A DNA stretch of 64,000 nt from Melaminivora jejuensis (GCF_017811175.1 NZ_JACWIJ010000002.1:3100001-3164000); one strand, 5' to 3'. Positions 26,347 to 37,499 are shown, counted from the stretch's first letter. The notes: generated by a model not told the origin, from the letters alone. Program-made: numbers and translations.

Positions 26347-27021
26347 TCAGCCTGGAATTTTTTCCAGGCAGTAGCCCAGGCCGCGCACGGTGGCGATGCG
26401 GATGGGGCCGCGCTCGATCTTCTTCCTCAGGCGGTGGATATAGACCTCGATGGCGTTGTTGCTGACTTCCTCGCCCCACTCGCACAGGCGCTCGACCAAT
26501 TGCTCCTTGCTCACCAGGCGCCCGGCGCGCTGCAGCAGCACTTCCAGCAGGCCCAGCTCGCGCGCCGACAGCTCGACCAGCTTGCCGTCGATGGTGGCCA
26601 CGCGCCCGGCCTGGTCGTAGGTCAGCGGGCCGTGGCGGATGGCGCTGCTGGTGGCGCCCATGCCACGGCGCGTGAGCGCGCGCACGCGCGCTTCGAGCTC
26701 CTGCAGCGAAAACGGCTTGGCCATGTAGTCGTCGGCACCCAGATCCAGGCCCTTGACGCGCTCCTCGATGCCGTCGGCGGCGGTGAGGATCAGCACCGGC
26801 AGCGCCGAGCCGCGCCCGCGCAGGCGCTTGAGCACTTCCAGGCCGTGCATCCTGGGCAGGCCCAAGTCCAGGATCAGCAGGTCGAATTCGTTGTTGGCCA
26901 TCAGCGCGGCATCGACCTCGGTGCCGCTGGCCACGTGATCCACCACTGCGCCCGAGCCGCGCAAGCTGCGCAGCAGGCCATCGGCCAGTACCTGGTCGTC
27001 TTCGGCGATGAGGATGCGCAT
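26347..27021 (-). CDS. OmpR/PhoB-family response regulator, TctD-like
   Basis: 224 aa. Receiver domain with acidic pocket IAEDD, phosphoacceptor Asp52 in LLILDLGLPRMHG, Thr in ILTAAD and Lys in MAKPF; winged-helix output domain with LSARELGLLEVLLQRAGRLVS and the recognition region VYIHRLRKKIERG. Its partner is the kinase downstream on the same strand. ATG 27021 (MRILIAEDD) is the family start. Upstream, the intergenic stretch is largely occupied by palindromic element B. Confidence 0.94.
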   Translation of the reverse strand: MRILIAEDDQVLADGLLRSLRGSGAVVDHVASGTEVDAALMANNEFDLLILDLGLPRMHGLEVLKRLRGRGSALPVLILTAADGIEERVKGLDLGADDYMAKPFSLQELEARVRALTRRGMGATSSAIRHGPLTYDQAGRVATIDGKLVELSARELGLLEVLLQRAGRLVSKEQLVERLCEWGEEVSNNAIEVYIHRLRKKIERGPIRIATVRGLGYCLEKIPG

Positions 27022-27080
27022 GGGGCAAAGTCTCCTGAGAATCGGCGGGCGCAGGCGCTGTGCGGCCGGCGCTGCCGATT

Positions 27081-27249
27081 CTAGGAGCCTGGGCGGCAGA
27101 AGCAGCATCGGCTGCAACGCGCGAGAAAACAGTCCATCGCGGCGCTCCCATCTGCGCCCATAGCCCGGCTATGGGCTTGCTGGTATCGCCACGCTGGCCT
27201 CGTTTTTCGCACGTTTCGCTTCGACGCCTTCTGCCGCCCAGGCTCCTAG
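27081..27249. repeat. Long palindromic MITE-like element B
   Basis: 169 bp with perfect 22-bp terminal inverted repeats (CTAGGAGCCTGGGCGGCAG.. at 27081 and the complement ending at 27249). The centre, GCCCATAGCCCGGCTATGGGC, near 27166, is itself palindromic. The right end contains the TAG stop of dadA (27246-27248). No reading frame. Design parallels element A: unrelated ends, similar ATAGC..GGCTAT core, contact with a stop codon. Confidence 0.8.
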
Positions 27250-28553
27250 GAGGCTGCCGGGCGGGTCTGCGCCTGGGCCGCCGGCGTGCCGCCCAGGTAG
27301 CGATCGACCGACAGGCCCTGCGTGGCAATCTGCGTGGGCCGCCCGGTCACGATGTCGGCCAGCAACTGGCCCGAGCCGCAGGCCATGGTCCAGCCCAGCG
27401 TGCCGTGCCCGGTGTTCAGGTACAGGTTGCCCAGCGGCGTGCGGCCGACGATGGGCGTGCTGTCGGGCGTCATCGGGCGCAGACCTGTCCAGAACTCGGC
27501 GCGCTGCAGGTCGCCGCCGGGGAACAACTGGCCGGTGACCAGCTCCAGCGTGGCGCGCCGCTGCGGGCGCAGCGTGGTGTCGAAGCCCGCCAGCTCGGCC
27601 ATGCCGCCGACGCGGATGCGCTGGTCGAAGCGCGTCAGGGCGATCTTGTAGGTCTCGTCCAGCACCGTCGAGCGCGGCGCCAGCGCCTCATCGACGATGG
27701 GCAGGGTGAGCGAGTAGCCCTTGACCGGATAGACCGGAATGTCCAGCCCGGTGGAGCGCAGCAGCGCGCGCGAGTAGCTGCCCAGGGCCAGCACGTAGCG
27801 GTCGGCGCGCACGACTTCGCGCTGCGGGCCGCTGAGCTGCACGCCGCTGATGGCGCCCTGGCCGTCCTGCAGCAGCCGCTCGATGCCGGTGCCGAAGCGA
27901 AACTGCACGCCGAGCTGCTGCGCCAGGCGCGCCAGCGCATTGGTGAACAGCAAGCAGTCGCCGGTCTGGTCATCGGGCAGGCGCAGGCCGCCGGCAATCG
28001 GCGCCTGGGCGTGCGCCAGGGCCGGCTCGGCGCGGCGCACGCCGCCGGCGTCCAGCAGCTCGTAGGCGATGCCGCATTCGCGCAGCACGGCGATGTCACG
28101 CTGCGCCTGGTCGAGCTGTTTTTGCGAGCGAAACAACTGCAGCGTGCCGGCCTGGCGGCCTTCGTAGGCGATGCCGGTATCGAGGCGCAGCTGGTCGATG
28201 CACTGGCGGCTGTAGTGCGACAGGCGCAGCATCCGCTCCTTGTTGACCGCATAACGGTCTGCCGAGCAGTTGCGCAGCATGGCCGCCATCCAGCGCAGCT
28301 GGAACAAAGTGCCGTCGGGGCGGATGGCCAGCGGCGCGTGGCGCTCGAACATCCACTTGAGCGCCTTGGCCGGGATGCCCGGCGCGCCCCAGGGTGTGGA
28401 GTAGCCGAACGACACCTGGCCGGCGTTGGCGAAGCTGGTCTGCAGCGCCGCGCCAGCCTCGCGCTCGATCACGGTGACCTCGGCGCCGGCGCGCGCCAGG
28501 TAGTAGGCGGTAGTCACGCCGATCACGCCGGCGCCCAGCACGACAACTTTCAC
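27246..28553 (-). CDS. dadA: D-amino acid dehydrogenase
   Basis: 435 aa membrane-associated flavoprotein that oxidises D-amino acids (notably D-alanine) to keto acids, passing electrons to the respiratory chain. The FAD-binding [20 protein letters not shown] opens the protein; [12 protein letters not shown] and [16 protein letters not shown] plus [16 protein letters not shown] are the DadA signatures. The stop codon lies within the end of a palindromic element, so the last residues ([10 protein letters not shown]) may have been altered. It is divergent from an Lrp-type regulator that probably controls it. Confidence 0.95.
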   Translation of the reverse strand: MKVVVLGAGVIGVTTAYYLARAGAEVTVIEREAGAALQTSFANAGQVSFGYSTPWGAPGIPAKALKWMFERHAPLAIRPDGTLFQLRWMAAMLRNCSADRYAVNKERMLRLSHYSRQCIDQLRLDTGIAYEGRQAGTLQLFRSQKQLDQAQRDIAVLRECGIAYELLDAGGVRRAEPALAHAQAPIAGGLRLPDDQTGDCLLFTNALARLAQQLGVQFRFGTGIERLLQDGQGAISGVQLSGPQREVVRADRYVLALGSYSRALLRSTGLDIPVYPVKGYSLTLPIVDEALAPRSTVLDETYKIALTRFDQRIRVGGMAELAGFDTTLRPQRRATLELVTGQLFPGGDLQRAEFWTGLRPMTPDSTPIVGRTPLGNLYLNTGHGTLGWTMACGSGQLLADIVTGRPTQIATQGLSVDRYLGGTPAAQAQTRPAAS

Positions 28554-28630
28554 GACCTGTCTCCTGTATGGGGTGGATGGTCATGACTTTAGGGATTTGA
28601 CCGCCTATCTTTTGCCGAAATAATGCCTGT

Positions 28631-28648
28631 CAGCAGCAAAAGCTGCTG
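28631..28648 (+). promoter_or_regulatory. Palindrome CAGCAGCAAAAGCTGCTG in dadA-lrp intergenic region
   Basis: Perfect inverted repeat (7-bp arms, AAAA centre) between the two divergent starts, 78 bp from dadA and 32 bp from the regulator. Its place and symmetry fit an operator for the Lrp-type protein, though the sequence is not a textbook Lrp site. Confidence 0.45.
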
Positions 28649-28679
28649 TCATCCACCACCTCCGCAAGGTTTTGCAGCA

Positions 28680-29159
28680 ATGCCTGAACTCGACACCCTG
28701 GACTTGCGCATCCTCGATCAGCTGCAGCGCGATGGCCGCCTGACCATGACCGAGCTGGGCGAGCGCATCGGCCTGTCCACCTCGCCGTGCTCGCAGCGCG
28801 TCAAGCGGCTGGAGGCGCAGGGCGTCATCACCGGCTACCACGCCCGCGTCAAGCCCGAGGCGCTGGGCCGGCCACTGCTGGTCTTCGTCGAGATCACCCT
28901 GGCGCAGAAGTCCGAGCAAATCTTCAAGGCGGTGCGCGACGAGCTGCAGCACATGCCCGAGGTGCTGGAGTGCCATTTGATTTCGGGCAGCTACGACTAC
29001 CTGGTCAAGGCGCGCCTGACCGGCATGGCCGAATACCGCCACCTGCTGGGCAACATCCTGCAGCGGATGCCGGTGCCGGCGCAGTCCAACAGCTATGTGG
29101 TCATGGAGGAGGTCAAGGAGAGTTGCGTGCTGGCCAGCGAGCGGCGTGGCAAGGCTTGA
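28680..29159 (+). CDS. Lrp/AsnC family regulator, probable dadA regulator
   Basis: 159 aa. N-terminal HTH (LDLRILDQLQRDGRLTMTELGERIGLSTSPCSQRVKRLE) and a C-terminal RAM ligand-binding domain (LECHLISGSYDYLVKARL, the Gly-x-x-D-Y-L effector motif). It typically responds to alanine or leucine in this subfamily, which fits its divergent position next to dadA. Start ATG 28680; the upstream in-frame GTG/ATG extension at 28623 is part of the shared promoter. Confidence 0.93.
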   Translation: MPELDTLDLRILDQLQRDGRLTMTELGERIGLSTSPCSQRVKRLEAQGVITGYHARVKPEALGRPLLVFVEITLAQKSEQIFKAVRDELQHMPEVLECHLISGSYDYLVKARLTGMAEYRHLLGNILQRMPVPAQSNSYVVMEEVKESCVLASERRGKA

Positions 29160-29169
29160 TGATGCTGCA

Positions 29170-29218
29170 AATTTAATAGCTGTCAGCGCTTGCCAGCATT
29201 GGGTTCAGGGCTGATTTC
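29170..29218 (+). repeat. 50-bp interspersed repeat, copy 6
   Basis: AATTTAATAGCTGTCAGCGC..CAGCATTGGGTTCAGGGCTG, filling the gap between the convergent lrp and marR genes. Confidence 0.85.
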
Positions 29219-29222
29219 ATGC

Positions 29223-29732
29223 CTATTCGTAGCCGCTTGCGTAGGCTTCCAGGCCCAGGGCGACCACGGTGGCCACGTCGTCGCCGACTTCGGCGCGAAA
29301 CTCCGCCTCGGCCTGCGCCACGGCATTGCGAAAGCCCTGCAGCCACACGAGGCCCGTGGGCGTGAAGCACACCCGCCGCGCACGGGCGTCGCGCTCGTCG
29401 CGCTGGCGCGTGACCAGGCCCCAGGCCTCGCACTGATCGACCAGGCTGGCCATGGCCTGCTTGCTCATGCCGGCGCGCTCGGCCAGCTCGGTCAGGCGCT
29501 CGCCGGCCAGCGGCAGGTGGCGCGTGATGTGGATGTGCGCGGCGCTGATCTGCTCGCGCGCCGCCAGGTTGGACAGCGCCAGCGGCACCTGCACGTCGCG
29601 CGCCATGAGCTGCAGCACGCGCGCATCGAAGCGCCGCAGCGCGTGGCCCATCAGCCGGCCCAGGTGTACCTGGCGCCAGCGGTCGTCGGAAAAATCGTCG
29701 GGAAGGTCTTCGGAAAGTGCGGCTGCAGTCAT
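29223..29732 (-). CDS. MarR family transcriptional regulator
   Basis: 169 aa winged-helix repressor-like protein. The DNA-binding core has LPLAGERLTELAERAGMSKQAMASLVDQCEAWGLV followed by the wing with RQRDERDARARRVCFTPTGL, where the D-x-R-x-R motif is intact. Ligand and targets unknown. ATG 29732 is chosen; the region upstream is the recA promoter, read divergently. Confidence 0.92.
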   Translation of the reverse strand: MTAAALSEDLPDDFSDDRWRQVHLGRLMGHALRRFDARVLQLMARDVQVPLALSNLAAREQISAAHIHITRHLPLAGERLTELAERAGMSKQAMASLVDQCEAWGLVTRQRDERDARARRVCFTPTGLVWLQGFRNAVAQAEAEFRAEVGDDVATVVALGLEAYASGYE

Positions 29733-29766
29733 GCCTTGATTGTCAGGCAAACTGACTAAATTTCGT

Positions 29767-29795
29767 TTGAAATGGCTTTCATGCGTCCCTACACT
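29767..29795 (+). promoter_or_regulatory. Sigma-70 promoter of recA
   Basis: TTGAAA (29767-29772) and TACACT (29790-29795) with a 17-bp spacer. The start point would fall at the LexA-like site that follows. Distance to the recA ATG is about 70 bp. Confidence 0.7.
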
Positions 29796-29796
29796 A

Positions 29797-29812
29797 CTGT
29801 TCAGGCATCCAG
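29797..29812 (+). promoter_or_regulatory. LexA (SOS) box of recA
   Basis: CTGTTCAGGCATCCAG fits CTGT-N8-(A/C)CAG; flanks extend the symmetry to ACTG..CAGT. It lies directly after the -10 box, the position expected for SOS repression. Confidence 0.7.
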
Positions 29813-29866
29813 TCATTCCCCGGTCTAGCGACCAATTTTCTGCCCCTTCGGGGCGAGGAACGCAAC

Positions 29867-31024
<1,158 letters not shown>

Positions 31025-31099
31025 GGGGAGGCTGGGCGATGCGCGTCGTGCGCCCGGCGTGAACGTCCGCACAGCGCCTACCGCTCGACGCACGCCGTC

Positions 31100-31825
31100 A
31101 TGGGATTCCAGAAACTCTCGCTCAAGGGCCGCGCCCTGCGGCTGCTGGCGCAGCGCGAGCACTCGCGCAGCGAGCTGCAGGCCAAGCTGGCGCGCCATGT
31201 GCAGGACGGCGACGACCTGGACGCCATCCTGGACGAGCTGCAGGCCAAGGACTTCATCAACCCGGCCCGGGTGGCCGAGTCGGTGCTGCACCAGCGCGCG
31301 CCCCGGCTGGGCACGCAGCGCGTGCTGCAGGAGCTGCGCCGCAAGGGCCTGGACGAAGAGCTGGTGCGCGCCAGCGCCCAGCAACTCGCCGCCACCGAGC
31401 ACGCACGCGCCCTGGCCGTGTGGCGCCAGCGCTTTGGCAGTGCCCCGCCGCCGCAGACGCCGCAGGAGCGCGCGCGCCAGATGCGCTTTCTGGCCGCGCG
31501 CGGCTTTGCCGCCGATGTGGTGCGCCGGGTGCTGCGCAGCGCCGGGCAGGAAGATGGCGACGACGGGGCCGACGCCGCCCCTGGTGAAACCTCGGGCGCA
31601 GCGAAACCTCGGACGCAGCGCCGCAGGGGCCTGGCAAAGGCCTTTTTTTTGGTCAAATGTGGCCCAAACCCTTATGGGACAAGCGCTAGCAGCTATATTT
31701 TGTGTAGCTACAATCAGTTCAGCAGGCGGCCCGGATCGGCGTCCAGCCGGGTCAGCGCCTCGCGCGTGGCGCGCAGGGTGAGGCTTTCTTCCTCCTGCGG
31801 CTGCAGCATCCGCGCCTGCAGGTAG
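31100..31825 (+). CDS. recX: RecX regulatory protein with aberrant C-terminal extension
   Basis: Inhibitor of RecA filaments. Residues 1-155 show the family helices: [36 protein letters not shown] and [19 protein letters not shown] normal RecX would end near SAGQED; instead the frame runs on for about 85 residues through a 50-bp repeat copy ([19 protein letters not shown]) and into the antisense strand of the DUF1631 gene, giving 241 aa. The last 112 bp overlap that gene's 3' end. Start ATG 31100. The core looks intact; whether the tail harms it is unknown. Confidence 0.85.
   Translation: MGFQKLSLKGRALRLLAQREHSRSELQAKLARHVQDGDDLDAILDELQAKDFINPARVAESVLHQRAPRLGTQRVLQELRRKGLDEELVRASAQQLAATEHARALAVWRQRFGSAPPPQTPQERARQMRFLAARGFAADVVRRVLRSAGQEDGDDGADAAPGETSGAAKPRTQRRRGLAKAFFLVKCGPNPYGTSASSYILCSYNQFSRRPGSASSRVSASRVARRVRLSSSCGCSIRACR
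31642..31699 (-). repeat. 50-bp interspersed repeat, copy 7 (within recX frame)
   Basis: CCTTTTTTTTGGTCAAATGTGGCCCAAACCC..AGCGCTAGCAGCTATATT. Translated as part of the recX extension; the original recX stop was apparently lost at or before this insertion. Confidence 0.8.
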
Positions 31826-34167
31826 GCCGCCAGCCGGCGCAATTGCAGCAGGTAGCTGCCGCCGCTGGCCGCCGCGAACAAATGCAGCTGGCGGCGCTGG
31901 CTGTGCCAGACGTACTGCACCTCGACCGAGTTGCCGCTTTGCTCCAGGGTGAACCAGCTGCCGGGCACCAGCTGCTGCGCCCAGGCCAGCATGTCCGGCT
32001 CCACGGGTGCGTTGTTGTCGGCGATGACGTGGATGGCCGAGGCGTCTATGCCCAGCAGCAGCTCGATGTTCTCCGCCGACAGCGGCATGTCGCCCAGCGC
32101 CTCGTCGCTGAGGTATTCCTCCAGATTGGCCAGGCGCCGCGCCATGGCGTCGATGTGTACCTGCGGGATGGCCGCCGTCTTGGACATGAAGGCGTCGGAC
32201 AGGATGTCGGTCAGCGTCTTGATCTGCGCGTCCTGCTCGGCGCCGTTGATGCCCAGCAGCGCCAGGCCACGGCGCAGCGACTGCAAGAGCGCCGGCAGGT
32301 TCTGGATGACCTGGGCGCGGTCGGCGCGGCCCGGCTTGGCGCTGGCCGCCCAGACCAGGTCGGCGGCGGTGCGCTTGCACTCGGCAGTCACGGCGTGCTG
32401 GGCGCCGTGGCGCACGGCGGCCACGGCCAGCACCTCGGCCCAGGTCTTGAACAGGAACTCGCGGAGCTCGTCGCGTACCGGCATGTCCTTGAGCAGCTTG
32501 CGCAGCTCGATGGTGTACTGGATGGTCAGCGTCTCGCGCTGCTCAACCTGCTGGGCCACGCTGGCCAGGCGTGCCGTCGTGCCCTGGCGCCCGGTCAGAA
32601 AGCGCGCCAGAAAACTCTCGAACTCCTTGAGCGCGATGGCGAAGACGCGCTGGCCGGTCTCCGGGTACTGCTCGATGACCTGCACGATGCGGCGCACCTC
32701 GGTCTCCAGCGCGCTGGCGTCGATGCTGCTGGCGTCGAAGCCCAGCACGCACGCGCCCATGCGGTCGATGAGCTGGCGCGCCGGGTGTGCCAGGTTGCTG
32801 AAAAAATCCGGGTCGGCCAGCGCCACGCGCAGCACCGGCACCTGCAGCCGGGCAAACCACACGCGCACCGCCGGCGGGATGCGCTCCTCGCTCAGGATGG
32901 CCTGGAACATCAGCGCCACGACCTCGATGATGGCTTTCTCGCCCGGGGTGGTGGCCTTTTGCTTGAGCTCCCGGGTGCGGGCGCGTGCCACGTGCGCCAC
33001 CTGCACCAGCGCCTGGGGCGGCGCCTGATGCGCCAGCGTGACCAGGCCGCTGTACTGGTTGTCGGCCAGCGCGTGCTGCGTGGCCAGGGCATGGGCCAGT
33101 GCTGCCGAGGCCGGCGCCGCCCGGCCTGGGTCGTGTCCCGCTGCCGTGGCCGCAGCCACTGCCGGCTGCAGCATGATGCGGCGCAGCTGCGCCAGCATGT
33201 TGTGCGCGCGCTGGCGCGCGCGCAGCAGCGGCCCGGCCGGGTGCAGGGCGGCTGCCGGATGGCCCGGGCCGGTGTACTGGGTGGGCTGGATGAACTGCGT
33301 GGGCGGGGGCAACTGGGTGGGGGCGAAGTGCGTCGGCATGGCGCCGGCGCTGGCCAGCGCTGCCGGCTGCAGGCCCGCCGGCCCGGCTGGCCTGGGGTGC
33401 AGGGGCATGGGCAGGGAAGGAGCAAAGGCCGTGCCCGGCAGCGAGTGCGGCCCGCTGTAGGGGTCGCCTTCGGCGCTGCTGGCCGCTGGCTGCTGCGCCG
33501 TGGCCGGGCGGCGCACCCGGGCGCGCAGGTCGCCGGCAGCCGGCGCGGTGACGCCCTGGGCCTCGTAGAGCCGGACTAGCTCCTGGTATTGCGCCAGCGC
33601 CAGCGCCGCCAGCTCGCGCTGCAGCGGATCGTGGATCAGGGCGAAGTCCTCGCGCTTGAGGTCGGCCTGGTGCCAGGCCTCGACCAGCCCGAGGCACCAG
33701 CCCTCGGGGCGCAGGATGTCGTTGCCCGCCAGTTCGGCGTTTTCCAGCTTCTGCGTGCGCTGGCGCACGGCCTCCAGGCTGGCGCTGACCTGCTCCTGCA
33801 CCAGCAGGGCGATGCGCGAGGCGCTGATGCGGTTTTCCACCACATCGTCGTCCAGCAGGGACAGGCCTTCCAGGCCCAGGGCGGCGGGCGGGAGCTCCAG
33901 GGCGCCGGCGCCATCGGGCGCCGTGGCCGCGCGCCAGGCCTGGCAGGTGTGCTCCAGCCAGGCCTTGTGGTGCGCCTGGAAGGCTGTCCAGGCGTCGCGG
34001 CGCTGCTGCATGTCGCGCTGCGTGGCCGTCTGATTCATCAGCTCGGCCAGAAAGCTCTCCAGCGCCTGGGCCACGGCGGGCAGGCCGGCGCACATGCCGT
34101 CCACGAAATGCTGGCGCGCCGCCCGGGCCAGGCGGCGTGCAGCAGCAGGTTGGAGGGCGGAGTCCAT
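31714..34167 (-). CDS. DUF1631 family protein
   Basis: 817 aa protein of a family common in beta- and gammaproteobacteria, function unestablished. N-terminal segment [28 protein letters not shown], a Pro/Gln-rich low-complexity middle ([20 protein letters not shown], about residues 270-290), then the conserved core with [21 protein letters not shown] and [11 protein letters not shown]. The C-terminal part has [29 protein letters not shown], a PilZ-like beta-barrel pattern. No signal peptide. The 3' end overlaps recX convergently. 56 bp downstream of secF. Confidence 0.88.
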   Translation of the reverse strand: MDSALQPAAARRLARAARQHFVDGMCAGLPAVAQALESFLAELMNQTATQRDMQQRRDAWTAFQAHHKAWLEHTCQAWRAATAPDGAGALELPPAALGLEGLSLLDDDVVENRISASRIALLVQEQVSASLEAVRQRTQKLENAELAGNDILRPEGWCLGLVEAWHQADLKREDFALIHDPLQRELAALALAQYQELVRLYEAQGVTAPAAGDLRARVRRPATAQQPAASSAEGDPYSGPHSLPGTAFAPSLPMPLHPRPAGPAGLQPAALASAGAMPTHFAPTQLPPPTQFIQPTQYTGPGHPAAALHPAGPLLRARQRAHNMLAQLRRIMLQPAVAAATAAGHDPGRAAPASAALAHALATQHALADNQYSGLVTLAHQAPPQALVQVAHVARARTRELKQKATTPGEKAIIEVVALMFQAILSEERIPPAVRVWFARLQVPVLRVALADPDFFSNLAHPARQLIDRMGACVLGFDASSIDASALETEVRRIVQVIEQYPETGQRVFAIALKEFESFLARFLTGRQGTTARLASVAQQVEQRETLTIQYTIELRKLLKDMPVRDELREFLFKTWAEVLAVAAVRHGAQHAVTAECKRTAADLVWAASAKPGRADRAQVIQNLPALLQSLRRGLALLGINGAEQDAQIKTLTDILSDAFMSKTAAIPQVHIDAMARRLANLEEYLSDEALGDMPLSAENIELLLGIDASAIHVIADNNAPVEPDMLAWAQQLVPGSWFTLEQSGNSVEVQYVWHSQRRQLHLFAAASGGSYLLQLRRLAAYLQARMLQPQEEESLTLRATREALTRLDADPGRLLN

Positions 34168-34223
34168 GGGGCGGCATATTAGCCGCAGCCCATGGCCGGC
34201 ACGGCGGGCTGCGGCAGGCCGGA

Positions 34224-35177
34224 TCAGACCACGGCGCCGGCGTTGGGATCGTCCGGGTCGCCCTCGCGCCGAACCGGTGTCTTGACCAGATCCTCGCGCT
34301 TGACGCCCAGCCACATGGAAATCGCCGCAGCGACGAAGACCGACGAGTAGATGCCGAACAAAATGCCAATCGTCAGCGCCAGCGAGAAGTTGTGCAGGCT
34401 GGGGCCGCCGAAGAAGAACATGGACAGCACCATGGCCTCGGTGGAGGCGTGGGTGATGATGGTGCGGCTCATGGTCGAGGTGATGGCGTGGTCGATCACC
34501 TCGTGCGTGTCGAGCTTCCTGAACTTCCTGAAGGTCTCGCGGATGCGGTCGAAGATGACCACCGACTCGTTGACCGAGTAGCCCAGCACCGCCAGCACCC
34601 CGGCCAGCACCGACAGCGAGAACTCCCACTGGAAGAAGGCGAAGAAGCCCAGGATGATGACCACGTCGTGCAGGTTGGCGATGATGGCCGCGACGCCGAA
34701 CTTCCACTCGAAGCGAAACGCCAGATAGACCACGATGCCCAGCACCACCATGCCTAGCGCCATCAGGCCGCCGTGTACCAGCTCCTCGCCCACCTGCGGG
34801 CCGACGAACTCGGTGCGGCGCAGCACCACCTCGGGGTCTTGCACTTTCAGGGCCGTCAGCACCTGCTCGCTTTGCTGCGCCGAGGTCACGCCCTTTTGCA
34901 CCGGCAGGCGGATCATCACGTCGCGCGAGGTGCCGAAGTTCTGCACCACCACGTCCGGGTAGCCCAGGCCGGCGACGGTCTCGCGCACTTTGCCGATGTC
35001 CGCCGTCTGGGTATAGGCGACCTCCATGACGGTGCCACCGGTGAACTCCACCGACAGGTGCAGCCCGCGCGTGACCAGGAAGAACACTGCCAGGGCAAAG
35101 GTGATGAAGGAAATCGCGTTGAGGATCAACGCGTATTTCATGAACGGGATGTCCCGCTTGATTCGGAAGAACTCCAT
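34224..35177 (-). CDS. secF: Protein translocase subunit SecF
   Basis: 317 aa inner-membrane protein that, with SecD, uses proton flow to pull secreted proteins through SecYEG. Six membrane helices are predicted (first YALILNAISFITFALAVFFLV); the P1-like domain begins VEFTGGTVMEVAY, and the functional core has GYSVNESVVIFDRIRE and SRTIITHASTEAMVLSMFFFGG. Charged C-terminus. It follows secD by 14 bp, the usual order yajC-secD-secF. Confidence 0.97.
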   Translation of the reverse strand: MEFFRIKRDIPFMKYALILNAISFITFALAVFFLVTRGLHLSVEFTGGTVMEVAYTQTADIGKVRETVAGLGYPDVVVQNFGTSRDVMIRLPVQKGVTSAQQSEQVLTALKVQDPEVVLRRTEFVGPQVGEELVHGGLMALGMVVLGIVVYLAFRFEWKFGVAAIIANLHDVVIILGFFAFFQWEFSLSVLAGVLAVLGYSVNESVVIFDRIRETFRKFRKLDTHEVIDHAITSTMSRTIITHASTEAMVLSMFFFGGPSLHNFSLALTIGILFGIYSSVFVAAAISMWLGVKREDLVKTPVRREGDPDDPNAGAVV

Positions 35178-35191
35178 GACCTATCCCTTTT

Positions 35192-37093
35192 TCATTCGAT
35201 GCCGGTGCGGCCGGCCACGGAGCGCAGTTGCGAGGTGTCCTCGGGCTTCCAGACCTGGCCGATGGCCACGCTCTTGAGCTTCTTTTGCCGGCCATACCAG
35301 AGGTTGACCAGGCCACGCGAGAAGAACACCGCCGAGAACATGCTGGTCAGGATGCCGATGGTGTGTACCACGGCAAAGCCGCGCACCGGGCCGGTGCCGA
35401 AGGCCAGCAGCGCCAGGCCGGCGATCAGCGTGGTCACGTTGGAGTCCAGAATCGTCGCCCAGGCGCGGTCGTAGCCGGTGGCAATGGCCGCCTGCGGCGC
35501 GACGCCGGCGCGCAGCTCCTCGCGGATGCGTTCGTTGATCAGCACGTTGGAGTCGATCGCCACGCCCAGGGCCAGCGCCATGGCGGCAATGCCGGGCAGG
35601 GTCAGCGTGGCCTGCAGCATGGACAGCACGGCAATCAGCATCAGCACGTTCACCGACAGCGCCAGCGTCGAGAACACGCCGAACAGCGCGTAATAGACGC
35701 ACATGAAGGCGGCGATGGCGGCCATGCCCCAGACCACCGACTGCACGCCGCGCGAGATGTTGTCCGCGCCCAAGCTCGGGCCGATGGTGTATTCCTCGAT
35801 GATCTCCATCGGTGCGGCCAGCGAGCCGGCGCGCAGCAGCAAGGCGGTGTCGTTGGCTTCCATGGTCGTCATGCGCCCGGAGATCTGCACGCGCCCGCCG
35901 CCGATCTCGCTCCTGATGACGGGCGCGGTGACCACTTCGCCCTTGCCCTTTTCGAACAGCACGATGGCCATGCGCTTGCCGATGTTCTCGCGCGTGATGT
36001 CCTTGAAGATGCGCGCGCCCTTGGCGTCCAGCGTCAGGTTCACCGTGGGCTCCTGCGTCTGGCTGTCGAAACCCGGCTGGGCGTCGGTCAGGTTCTCGCC
36101 GGTGAGCACGACCTGCTTCTTGACGATGATGGCCTGGCCGTTCCTGTCCAGATATTTCTCGTCGCCGAAGGGCACCGGGCCGTTGCCCAGCTCGGCGGCG
36201 CGCGCCTCCGTGCCCTCATCGACCATGCGCACTTCCAGTGTCGCCGTGCGGCCCAGGATGTCCTTGGCCTTGGCCGTGTCCTGCACGCCGGGCAGTTGCA
36301 CCACGATGCGATCCAGGCCTTGCTGCTGGATGACCGGCTCGGCCACGCCGAGCTCGTTGATGCGGTTGTGCAGCGTGGTGATGTTTTGCTTGAGCGCCTG
36401 CTCCTGCACCCGGCGCAGGGCCTCGGGCTTGATGCTGGCGCTGAGCACGGTGGCGTCGCCGTCCGGGGCGCTGGTGGTCACCAAGTCCTGGAACTGGTCG
36501 GCAATCAGGTTGCGCGCTGCCGTGAGCGTGGCCTCGTCGCGCACGCGCACGCGCACGCTCTGGCCCTCGCGCACGACGCCGCCGTGGCGGATGTTTTTCT
36601 CGCGCAGCGCGGTGCGGATGTCGCCGGCGTAGCTCTCGGCCTTCTTGGTCAGCGCTGCCTGCATGTCCACCTGCAGCATGAAATGCACGCCGCCGCGCAA
36701 GTCCAGGCCCAGGTACATGGGGCGCGCGTGGATGGCGGTGAGCCAGTCGGGCGAGCGCGACACCAGGTTCAGCGCGACGATGTACATCGGATCGGCCGCA
36801 TCGGGGATCAGCGCCTTTTCCAGCACATCCTTGGCCTTGAGCTGCTCGTCGGGCGTGGCAAAGCGCGCACGCACCGAGGTGCCCTCCAGGACGATGGAGT
36901 CCGACTGGACGCCGGCTGTGGCCAGCGCCTGCTCGACCCGTTCGAGCACGCCCGCGTCCACCCGGACGGTGGCCTTGGCCGAGGACACCTGCACGGCAGG
37001 CGCCTCGCCGAAGAAATTGGGCAGGGTGTAGAGAAAGCCGATGAGCAGCGCGACCACGAGGATCGCGTACTTCCAGGCCGGATAACGGTTCAT
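35192..37093 (-). CDS. secD: Protein translocase subunit SecD
   Basis: 633 aa. N-terminal helix (WKYAILVVALLIGFLYTLPNFFG), the large periplasmic P1 domain (GLDLRGGVHFMLQVD at its start), and the C-terminal RND-like bundle with LALGVAIDSNVLINERIREELR, which carries the conserved Asp of the proton path, then GTGPVRGFAVVHTIGIL. Start ATG 37093 (MNRYPAWKYA). Cotranscribed with yajC 73 bp upstream and secF. Confidence 0.97.
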   Translation of the reverse strand: MNRYPAWKYAILVVALLIGFLYTLPNFFGEAPAVQVSSAKATVRVDAGVLERVEQALATAGVQSDSIVLEGTSVRARFATPDEQLKAKDVLEKALIPDAADPMYIVALNLVSRSPDWLTAIHARPMYLGLDLRGGVHFMLQVDMQAALTKKAESYAGDIRTALREKNIRHGGVVREGQSVRVRVRDEATLTAARNLIADQFQDLVTTSAPDGDATVLSASIKPEALRRVQEQALKQNITTLHNRINELGVAEPVIQQQGLDRIVVQLPGVQDTAKAKDILGRTATLEVRMVDEGTEARAAELGNGPVPFGDEKYLDRNGQAIIVKKQVVLTGENLTDAQPGFDSQTQEPTVNLTLDAKGARIFKDITRENIGKRMAIVLFEKGKGEVVTAPVIRSEIGGGRVQISGRMTTMEANDTALLLRAGSLAAPMEIIEEYTIGPSLGADNISRGVQSVVWGMAAIAAFMCVYYALFGVFSTLALSVNVLMLIAVLSMLQATLTLPGIAAMALALGVAIDSNVLINERIREELRAGVAPQAAIATGYDRAWATILDSNVTTLIAGLALLAFGTGPVRGFAVVHTIGILTSMFSAVFFSRGLVNLWYGRQKKLKSVAIGQVWKPEDTSQLRSVAGRTGIE

Positions 37094-37166
37094 CTGAGAC
37101 AAGCTCCGGTTCGAAACCGCCCCGCTTCAGGGGGTGGTCGGATGGTCGCGCCTGGGCAGGGCGGGC

Positions 37167-37499
37167 TTACTTGTTGACCGTGCCCTTGGGCAGCACCTGG
37201 GTCACGGCGCTGCGCTGCACCTGCACTTCGACGCCGTTGGCGATCTCCAGGTGCAGGCTGCCTTCGCCCAGGCGCGTGACACGGCCCAGCAGGCCGCCGG
37301 CGGTGACCACTTCGTCGCCCTTGGCCAGCGCGTCGATCATGGCCTTGTGTTCTTTCTGGCGCTTCATCTGCGGGCGGATCATGATGAAGTACATGACCAC
37401 GAACATCAGCACCAGCGGCAACATGCTGGTGAGCGAGCCCATGAAGCCGGCATCGGCGGCGGCAGGGGCGGTCTGGGCGAAGGCGGGGGAAATCAGCAC
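37167..37499 (-). CDS. yajC: Preprotein translocase accessory subunit YajC
   Basis: 110 aa. Start is GTG 37499 giving (M)LISPAFAQTAPA, the family N-terminus, with GGAG about 11 bases upstream; the ATG further upstream is not family-like. One membrane helix (LPLVLMFVVMYFIMIRPQMKRQKEH) and a small cytosolic domain with GDEVVTAGGLLGRV. First gene of the yajC-secD-secF operon. The queA-tgt genes that often precede it are absent here. Confidence 0.95.
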   Translation of the reverse strand: MLISPAFAQTAPAAADAGFMGSLTSMLPLVLMFVVMYFIMIRPQMKRQKEHKAMIDALAKGDEVVTAGGLLGRVTRLGEGSLHLEIANGVEVQVQRSAVTQVLPKGTVNK

